Positions 58,969 to 64,000 of a stretch of DNA of 64,000 nucleotides are shown piece by piece (the first letter of the stretch is position 1; each line of letters opens with the position of its first letter). The notes beneath the pieces are model-generated. The model ran no database searches and was not told where the DNA came from. It saw only the letters and a list, made by a program, of their open reading frames with translations. The position numbers were made by a program, and so were the translations under genes. This DNA comes from Trujillonella endophytica (GTDB lineage Bacteria; Actinomycetota; Actinomycetes; Mycobacteriales; Geodermatophilaceae): contig NZ_JABGCI010000015.1 of NCBI RefSeq assembly GCF_019799905.1, positions 21,978-85,977 on the forward strand, read 5' to 3'.

Positions 58969-60110
58969 CGGGAAGCCCCTCCACTGCCGGCTCGCCGGCG
59001 GTCGGCCACGTATCGGACCACGTCCATCAGCCAGTCGCGGTCGGTGCGCAGCTGCAGGTGCCCGGCGCCGGCGCGGCGCAGGGTGCGCGCGATCGTCTGG
59101 CGCTGGGCGGCGGCCCCGGCGGCGAACCGGGCGCGGAACTCCGCGTCGCCGGTGGGCACCTCGAGGGTCTCCCCCGTCTCCGGGTCGACGACGGTCAGCA
59201 GCCCGACGTCGGGCAGCTCCAGCTCCCGGGGGTCGACGACCTCGATCGCCAGCAGCTCGTGCCGCGCCGAGAGCAGGCGGAACGGCCGCTCCCAGTCGCT
59301 GTCGCCGAGGAAGTCGGAGACGACCACGACCAGCCCGCGGCGTCGCGGCGGACGGCGCAGCGACTCCAGCGCCGCGGCCAGGTCGCCGCGTCGTCCCCCA
59401 CTGGCGCGCGGGGTCGCCACGACCGAGCGCAGCAGCCGGTCGGCCGCGAGCCGACCCGGGGCGGCCGGGTAGCGGTCGACCCGCTCGCCGGTGGTGACGA
59501 CGGCGCCGAGGCGGTTGCCCCCGCGCACCGTCAGGTGGCTGACCGCGGCCAGCCCAGCGATGGCCAGGTCGCGCTTCTGGCAGTTGGCCGTGCCGAAGTC
59601 CAGGCTGGCGGAGAGGTCGACCACCGCCCACGTCTCCAGCTCGCGGTCGGCGATGGTCTCCCGGACGTGCGGCACCTGGGTGCGCGCGGTGACCGGCCAG
59701 TCCATCCGGCGGACGTCGTCGCCGGGGTGGTAGGTCCGGGAGTCGCCGGCCTCCGAGCCCGAGCCGGGGACCAGGCCCTGGTGGTCGCCCTGCAGCAGCC
59801 CGTCGAGGCGCCGGCGGATCGTCAGCTCCAGCCGCTGGAGCAGGACGTCGGCCGGTCCCTCGGCGAAGTTCGGCGGGGCGCCGTCACCACGCCCGGGGTC
59901 GATCCCGGAACCGGGCGTCGGGGCACGGCCGGACCCGGGTGTCGGCTCCGGCTCGGGCTCGTGGGCCATCCCGGGGACGAGCGTCGCGTCGTCGGTCCGG
60001 CCGGTGTCCGGGCCGGCGCCGTCGCCGTCCGATGTCTCGTCGCGGGGCGCCTCGGCGGCGTCCCGCTCGGGCGGCGCCGCCTCGGCGGCGGCCCTGCGCC
60101 GGAGTCTCAC
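58965..60110 (-). CDS. DUF58 domain protein
   Basis: A 381-residue protein. About 80 acidic/Gly-rich residues precede the DUF58 core: RTYHPGDDVRRMDWPVTART (signature), VVDLSASLDFG (VWA-like metal site), RRRGLVVVVSDFLGD. It acts with MoxR AAA+ ATPases, possibly in metal insertion or complex assembly. The GTG overlaps the moxR stop by 4 bases. Middle gene of the moxR-DUF58-VWA operon. Confidence 0.9.
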   Translation of the reverse strand: MRLRRRAAAEAAPPERDAAEAPRDETSDGDGAGPDTGRTDDATLVPGMAHEPEPEPTPGSGRAPTPGSGIDPGRGDGAPPNFAEGPADVLLQRLELTIRRRLDGLLQGDHQGLVPGSGSEAGDSRTYHPGDDVRRMDWPVTARTQVPHVRETIADRELETWAVVDLSASLDFGTANCQKRDLAIAGLAAVSHLTVRGGNRLGAVVTTGERVDRYPAAPGRLAADRLLRSVVATPRASGGRRGDLAAALESLRRPPRRRGLVVVVSDFLGDSDWERPFRLLSARHELLAIEVVDPRELELPDVGLLTVVDPETGETLEVPTGDAEFRARFAAGAAAQRQTIARTLRRAGAGHLQLRTDRDWLMDVVRYVADRRRAGSGGASR

Positions 60111-61417
60111 GCCGACTGCGGCCCGCGCCCGTAGCCGTTGGAGCCGGGCGCCTGGGGAGCGCCGGGGCCCCCGGGACCGCCCGGACCCTGGGCGGCGGGG
60201 ACCTGCGGCCGCGGCGGCTGGGGCGCCGAGGCGGGTGCCGGCGGGCCGAACTGCGGCCCCGCTCCGGGCACGCCGGGCGGACCGAACTGCGGGCCGGGAC
60301 CGGCCGGGCCACCCGGACCGCCGAAGCCCGGCACGGTGGGCCCGCCCGGGACCGACGGCCCGAAGCCTCCCGCGCGCTGGCGCGGGGTCACCTGCGGCAA
60401 CGGCACCGTCTGCAGGATCCGCTTGACCACGTGGTCGGCCGGCACGCCGTCGGCGAGCGCGTCGTAGGAGAGCACCAGCCGGTGGCGGAGCACGTCGACG
60501 GTGATGTCGAGGACGTCCTGCGGCAGGACGTAGTCCCGGCCGCAGACCAGCGCCAGCGCGCGGCTGGCGGCGATGAGCCCCAGCGAGGCGCGCGGGCTGG
60601 CGCCGTAGGACACCCACGAGGCGACGTCGTCCATGCCGTGCTCGCGCGGTGCGCGGGTGGCGACCACCAGGCGCACCACGTAGTCGACGAGCGCGTGGTG
60701 CACGAACACCTGCGAGGCGGTGCGCTGCATGCGGCGCAGGTCGTCGGGCCCCAGGACGGTCTCGGCCACCGGCGGCGTGGAGCCCATCCGGTAGATGATC
60801 TCCCGTTCCTCCTCCGGGGTCGGGTAGTCGACGAGCACCTTCATGAGGAAGCGGTCGCGCTGGGCCTCGGGCAGCGGGTACACGCCCTCGGACTCGATGG
60901 GGTTCTGCGTGGCCAGCACGAGGAACGGGTCGGGCAGCGGGTGGGTCACGCCGCCGATCGAGACCTGCCGCTCGGCCATGACCTCCAGCAGCGCCGACTG
61001 CACCTTCGCCGGCGCGCGGTTGATCTCGTCGGTGAGGACGAAGTTGGCGAAGACCGGGCCGAGCTCGGTGTCGAACGCGTCCTGGCCGGCCTTGTAGATG
61101 CGCGTGCCGATGATGTCGGCGGGCACGAGGTCGGGCGTGAACTGCAGGCGGGCGAACTTCCCGCCGACGACGGTCGCCAGCGTCTCCACGGCCAGCGTCT
61201 TCGCGACGCCGGGGACGCCCTCCAGCAGCACGTGCCCGCGGGCCAGCAGGGAGACGAGCATCCGCTCCACCAGCCGGTCCTGGCCGACGATGACCCGCTT
61301 GATCTCGAACAGCGCGCGCTCGAGACGAGCGGCGTCGGCAGCGGGGGGAACGGGCTGCACGCCGACGGCGGTCGCGCCCTGGGGGATGTCGGAGGAGGTG
61401 CTGGCGGCCTGGCTCAC
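60107..61417 (-). CDS. moxR: MoxR-family AAA+ ATPase
   Basis: A 436-residue AAA+ chaperone-like ATPase. Walker A LEGVPGVAKTLAVETLA, Walker B FVLTDEINRAPAKVQSALLE, sensor 1 LVLATQNPIESEGVYPLPEAQRDRF and an arginine-finger region are all present. The last 110 residues are a Gly/Pro/Gln low-complexity tail (GGPGGPAGPGPQFGPPGVPG). First gene of the operon with DUF58 and VWA partners. Confidence 0.93.
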   Translation of the reverse strand: MSQAASTSSDIPQGATAVGVQPVPPAADAARLERALFEIKRVIVGQDRLVERMLVSLLARGHVLLEGVPGVAKTLAVETLATVVGGKFARLQFTPDLVPADIIGTRIYKAGQDAFDTELGPVFANFVLTDEINRAPAKVQSALLEVMAERQVSIGGVTHPLPDPFLVLATQNPIESEGVYPLPEAQRDRFLMKVLVDYPTPEEEREIIYRMGSTPPVAETVLGPDDLRRMQRTASQVFVHHALVDYVVRLVVATRAPREHGMDDVASWVSYGASPRASLGLIAASRALALVCGRDYVLPQDVLDITVDVLRHRLVLSYDALADGVPADHVVKRILQTVPLPQVTPRQRAGGFGPSVPGGPTVPGFGGPGGPAGPGPQFGPPGVPGAGPQFGPPAPASAPQPPRPQVPAAQGPGGPGGPGAPQAPGSNGYGRGPQSA

Positions 61418-61589
61418 TGCGCTCCCTGTTCGTGCCGGTGCCCGGCCTCGCAGAGACCGGCGACGGGGCGGCGTGCCCGTTCGCGGCCCAGTGTCCTACA
61501 CCTGCGGCCCGGACCGGTCGCGACAGCCGCGCAGCGACACGACGCGACTTCCCCTGCCCGTCCGGCGAGAGGACTGCTAACCTCGCCGG

Positions 61590-61664
61590 TGCGTCGGGCA
61601 GCTCCCCCCGTGGCTGCCCGACGCCCCAACGTCACAGGGCCCCGCGCTGCTGCGCGGGGCCCTG
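61590..61664 (+). ncRNA. 6C-like small RNA candidate
   Basis: A possible -10 box TAACCT (61578-61583) precedes a 12-bp perfect hairpin (arms 61591-61602 and 61613-61624) whose 10-base loop holds six consecutive C (TCCCCCCGTG). A second, 13-bp perfect hairpin follows (61635-61664, arms CAGGGCCCCGCGC and complement, loop TGCT), which looks like a terminator. A C6-loop hairpin followed by a strong GC hairpin is the layout of the actinobacterial 6C RNA. The second loop lacks its own C run, so identity is not certain. The second hairpin may also terminate the convergent NlpC/P60 gene. Confidence 0.5.
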
Positions 61665-61690
61665 CTGCGTTCTCGGGCGGTGGTCGTCAC

Positions 61691-63082
61691 TCAGCCGGTG
61701 GGGCGGACCGCACCGAAGTACTGGCTGCCGTACCACATGGACTCCACCTTGACGACGTCGCCACGGTCCGGCGCGTGCACGACCCGGCCGCCGCCCAGGT
61801 ACAGCGCCACGTGGTAGATCGTCCGGTAGTCGCCGGGATTCGACGCCCAGAACACCAGGTCACCCGGCATGAGATCGGCGCGCGCGACGGTCCGGCCCCG
61901 GTTGATCCAGTACTGGTCCCGGCTCACCCCGCCGACCGAGATGCCGGCCTGCCAGTAGGCGTACTCCATCAGTCCGGAGCAGTCGAAGCCGTAGACGCCG
62001 GTGTCCGGCGTGATGCCGTTGCTGGGGCCGTTCTTGCCGCCGCCGCCCCAGCTGTAGCGGACGCCGATCTGGCTCGTCGCCGCGTCGATCGCCCGCTGCG
62101 CGGCCGAGGCGGACGGAGCGCCCACCGTGGTCTGGATGGGAGCCGGGGTGGTCACCGGACGGGGCGCCGGCGCAGGGCTGACCGGCTGCGGCCGGGGGGA
62201 CTGCGGAGCCGGGGCAGCGGTCCCCGGGGAGGGCGCACTCGGGGCCGGCCGGTTGGCCGCCTGCTGCTGCGCCGCCTGCTGCTGCGCCGCCTGCTGCGCG
62301 GCCAACTGCTGGGCGGCCTGCTGCTCGGCGGCCTCCTGCTGGGCACTCAGCTCACCGAACTCGGCCTCGGCGGCGGCGAGCTGCTCCTCCACCTCGGCCC
62401 GTTGCGTGGCGACCGCCGCCATCTGCTCACGGGCGGCGATCTCCTGCGCCTGCGCGCTGGCCAGCTGGTCGGCCGCCTGGGCCTCGAGTTCCTCGGCCTG
62501 TGCGGCTGACGCGGTCGTCTCCACCTCGGCGGCGGTGGCCTGCTGCTCCAGGACCGTCAGCTGCCCGACGACGTCCACACGGTGGGTTCCGGCGGCCTCG
62601 AGGAGGGCCGCCCGCTCCACCAGCTCGGCCGGACCGCCGGAGGTCATCAGCGCGGTGATGCCCGGCGCGGTGCTGCCCTGCATGTAACTGGAGCGGGCGA
62701 AGGTGGCGACGTCGGCGCGCCCCTGGTCGAGCTGGGCCCGGGCCTGGTCGAGGGCGGCCTGCGCGGCGGCCTGCGCGGCGCGCGCCTCCTCGAGAGCGGC
62801 CTGCGTGATCTCGTAGTCCTGCAACGCGATCTGGGCGTCCTGACCGGCCCTGGTGGCGGCCGCCTCGGCGGCCGCGAGCTGTGCGCTCAGCTGCCCGACC
62901 TGAGCGGCGGCCGCGTCGCGCTCGGCCTGCGCCTGCGCGACCTCCGCGTCGCTCGGGGCGGCCACGGCGACGCCTGGCGCGAGCCCGATCGCGATCAGGG
63001 CGGCGAGGCCCGTGCCGGCCCCACGCACCGTCCAACGGGTCAGCCGGGTGGGTCGTCGTCTGGTCCGCGCGTCAGTGCTCAC
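61691..63082 (-). CDS. NlpC/P60 peptidoglycan hydrolase with coiled-coil domain (RipA-like)
   Basis: A secreted endopeptidase, 463 residues from the chosen GTG. Signal peptide: basic RRRPTRLTRWTVR, hydrophobic core, cut near VAVA-APS. Residues about 50-285 form a long Ala/Gln/Glu coiled coil (including AAQQQAAQQQ-type runs), then a Pro-rich linker, and the NlpC/P60 domain with GFDCSGLMEYAYW (catalytic Cys), DLVFWASNP and YHVALYLGGGRVVHA (His). The coiled coil probably auto-inhibits or binds a FtsEX-like partner, as in RipC. Translation start is uncertain (63121 or 63160 are alternatives). Confidence 0.9.
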   Translation of the reverse strand: MSTDARTRRRPTRLTRWTVRGAGTGLAALIAIGLAPGVAVAAPSDAEVAQAQAERDAAAAQVGQLSAQLAAAEAAATRAGQDAQIALQDYEITQAALEEARAAQAAAQAALDQARAQLDQGRADVATFARSSYMQGSTAPGITALMTSGGPAELVERAALLEAAGTHRVDVVGQLTVLEQQATAAEVETTASAAQAEELEAQAADQLASAQAQEIAAREQMAAVATQRAEVEEQLAAAEAEFGELSAQQEAAEQQAAQQLAAQQAAQQQAAQQQAANRPAPSAPSPGTAAPAPQSPRPQPVSPAPAPRPVTTPAPIQTTVGAPSASAAQRAIDAATSQIGVRYSWGGGGKNGPSNGITPDTGVYGFDCSGLMEYAYWQAGISVGGVSRDQYWINRGRTVARADLMPGDLVFWASNPGDYRTIYHVALYLGGGRVVHAPDRGDVVKVESMWYGSQYFGAVRPTG

Positions 63083-63217
63083 CCGTCGTGGAACGGCCGC
63101 GCGCCGGGCGCCCTTGACCACTCCTCCCCCGGAGGGGTGAGGCGGGGGCCGGCCCCTCACGGGCGCGCGCCCGTGCCCCGCGGCCGGGTGGGCCGCGGAT
63201 CGGCGTGCTGCGGGTGG

Positions 63218-64000
63218 TCAGGTGACCGGCGGCGGGGGGATGACGATCGGGGTGCCGTCGGGGCGGTAGGTGCGCCATCGGCTGCCCGGGGGTGCGGTGT
63301 CGTCGCGTTCGACTCGGAAGCCGTGGTGGACCTTGGTGTGGTGGCGTTCGCAGAGCAGCGCGGAGTTCTCCAGTGACGTCTGGCCGCCGTTGATCCAGTC
63401 GACGAGGTGGTGGACGTCGCAGAACCAGCGGGGGGCCTCGCAGCCGGCGAAGACGCAGTGGGTGTCGCGGAGTTCGACGGCCTTGCGGATGTGCGGTGGG
63501 ACGACGCGTTGTTCGCGGCCGACGTCGAGGGGGAGTCCGTCGGGGTCGAGCAGGATGCGGGTGATGTTGGCGTCGCACGCCTGCCAGCGGGCGCGGGCGG
63601 CGGAGATCGTCGCCCCGAGACCGGTGGTCGCGGCGGCCGGTCCGGTGGCGGGGTCGGCCAGGTCGGCGAGCCCGACGGTGACGATCACGTGCGGTTTGAC
63701 GGTGCGCAGCACCGGCAGCCGGCCGGAGGCCAGCGCGAGGTCGGCCAGCTGCACCAGCGCGTCCCCGCTGCGTTGGGCGCGGGTGCGCAGGTCCCCGGCG
63801 CACCGGCCGGCGGCGGAGATCGACTCCAGGGCGGTGGCGACCTTCTGCCCACCGACCGCGTCCAGGGTGCCCTGAACGGTCCAGCTGCCGTCGGGGTGCT
63901 GCACCAGGTGGATGCTGCGTTCCTCGGTGGGGTCGGGTTCGGGGCCGTCGGGGTCGAGCCTGGCCAGGTAACCGTTCACCGCGACCTTGAGATCGCGGTG
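63218..64000 (-). CDS. DUF222/HNH endonuclease domain protein (5' end outside window)
   Basis: The open frame runs from the window edge. The DUF222 part contains RSIHLVQHPDGSWTVQGTLDAVGGQKVATALESI and ADLALASGRLPVLRTVKPHVIVTV. The C-terminal HNH nuclease reads TRILLDPDGLPLDVGREQRVVPPHIRKAVELRD, CVFAGCEAPRWFCDVHHLVDWINGGQTSLENSALLCERHHTKVHHG. Such genes are numerous and variable in actinomycete genomes, often in mobile or variable loci (known of the family); the role is unclear. Confidence 0.9.
   Translation of the reverse strand, partial: HRDLKVAVNGYLARLDPDGPEPDPTEERSIHLVQHPDGSWTVQGTLDAVGGQKVATALESISAAGRCAGDLRTRAQRSGDALVQLADLALASGRLPVLRTVKPHVIVTVGLADLADPATGPAAATTGLGATISAARARWQACDANITRILLDPDGLPLDVGREQRVVPPHIRKAVELRDTHCVFAGCEAPRWFCDVHHLVDWINGGQTSLENSALLCERHHTKVHHGFRVERDDTAPPGSRWRTYRPDGTPIVIPPPPVT

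Noticed and set aside
59939..62509. An 856-codon + strand open frame opposite moxR and NlpC/P60
   Set aside because: Shadow of three minus-strand genes; low-complexity translation with no motif.
1..64000. CRISPR arrays, tRNA or rRNA genes
   Set aside because: No regularly spaced direct repeats and no cloverleaf-like T-arm/anticodon patterns were seen in the intergenic gaps.

Overview
The window is a GC-rich (clearly above 70% by eye) chromosomal segment of an actinomycete. Strong GC3 bias, many GTG starts, frequent 4-base GTGA/ATGA gene overlaps, split Ku/LigD end-joining genes, a fabG-inhA-hemH operon, a SigF/SigB partner-switching cluster, topoisomerase IB, DUF5709 and a DUF222/HNH gene all fit Geodermatophilaceae (Blastococcus/Geodermatophilus/Modestobacter) or a close relative. 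The family assignment is inference. No tRNA, rRNA, CRISPR array, transposase or integrase was seen.

Layout. 1-13 kb: surface-glycan region with two paralogous GT4 glycosyltransferases, a MOP-type flippase, a GT2, an FkbM and two other methyltransferases, interrupted by a cupin, a hydroxyacid-oxoacid transhydrogenase, an SGNH hydrolase and an SDR. The stretch 10.9-13.1 kb contains decayed sequence. 13-22 kb: membrane and metabolic genes (DUF350, two AI-2E-family exporters, dienelactone hydrolase, PPOX, PAC2) and a P-loop kinase whose Walker A segment is occupied by a dispersed repeat. 22-26 kb: purU, then the NHEJ set Ku / ligase / LigD-polymerase. 26-33 kb: general-stress block: DUF5709, STAS antagonist, topoisomerase IB, a phosphatase-kinase-STAS fusion, RsbW-like anti-sigma and SigF/SigB sigma factor behind a near-perfect SigF-type promoter. 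33-45 kb: SPFH/NfeD pair, two hemerythrin proteins, fabG-inhA-hemH, a TetR/RidA divergent pair with a palindromic operator, DUF5996, STAS, DUF2332, an excisionase-like HTH and a zinc ADH. 45-48.6 kb: lipoprotein esterase, MsrA, UvrC-like GIY-YIG protein.

48.6-58 kb is the most unusual part. The 5' end of a quinone oxidoreductase gene occurs intact once (56996) and as two 51-codon fragments (53299, 55803) that stop at the same position, plus a probable 30-bp vestige (48636). Between the fragments lie a RelZ-type alarmone synthetase (DUF429 RNase-HII-like domain fused to a RelA/SpoT synthetase) and decayed DNA. Just upstream are a truncated VanZ gene and a VOC gene with two compensating frameshifts. 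This looks like a recombination hotspot.

58-64 kb: MoxR / DUF58 / VWA operon, a 6C-like small RNA candidate, an NlpC/P60 cell-wall hydrolase and a DUF222/HNH gene running off the window. Convergent gene pairs are repeatedly separated by long GC-rich hairpins that probably act as bidirectional terminators.
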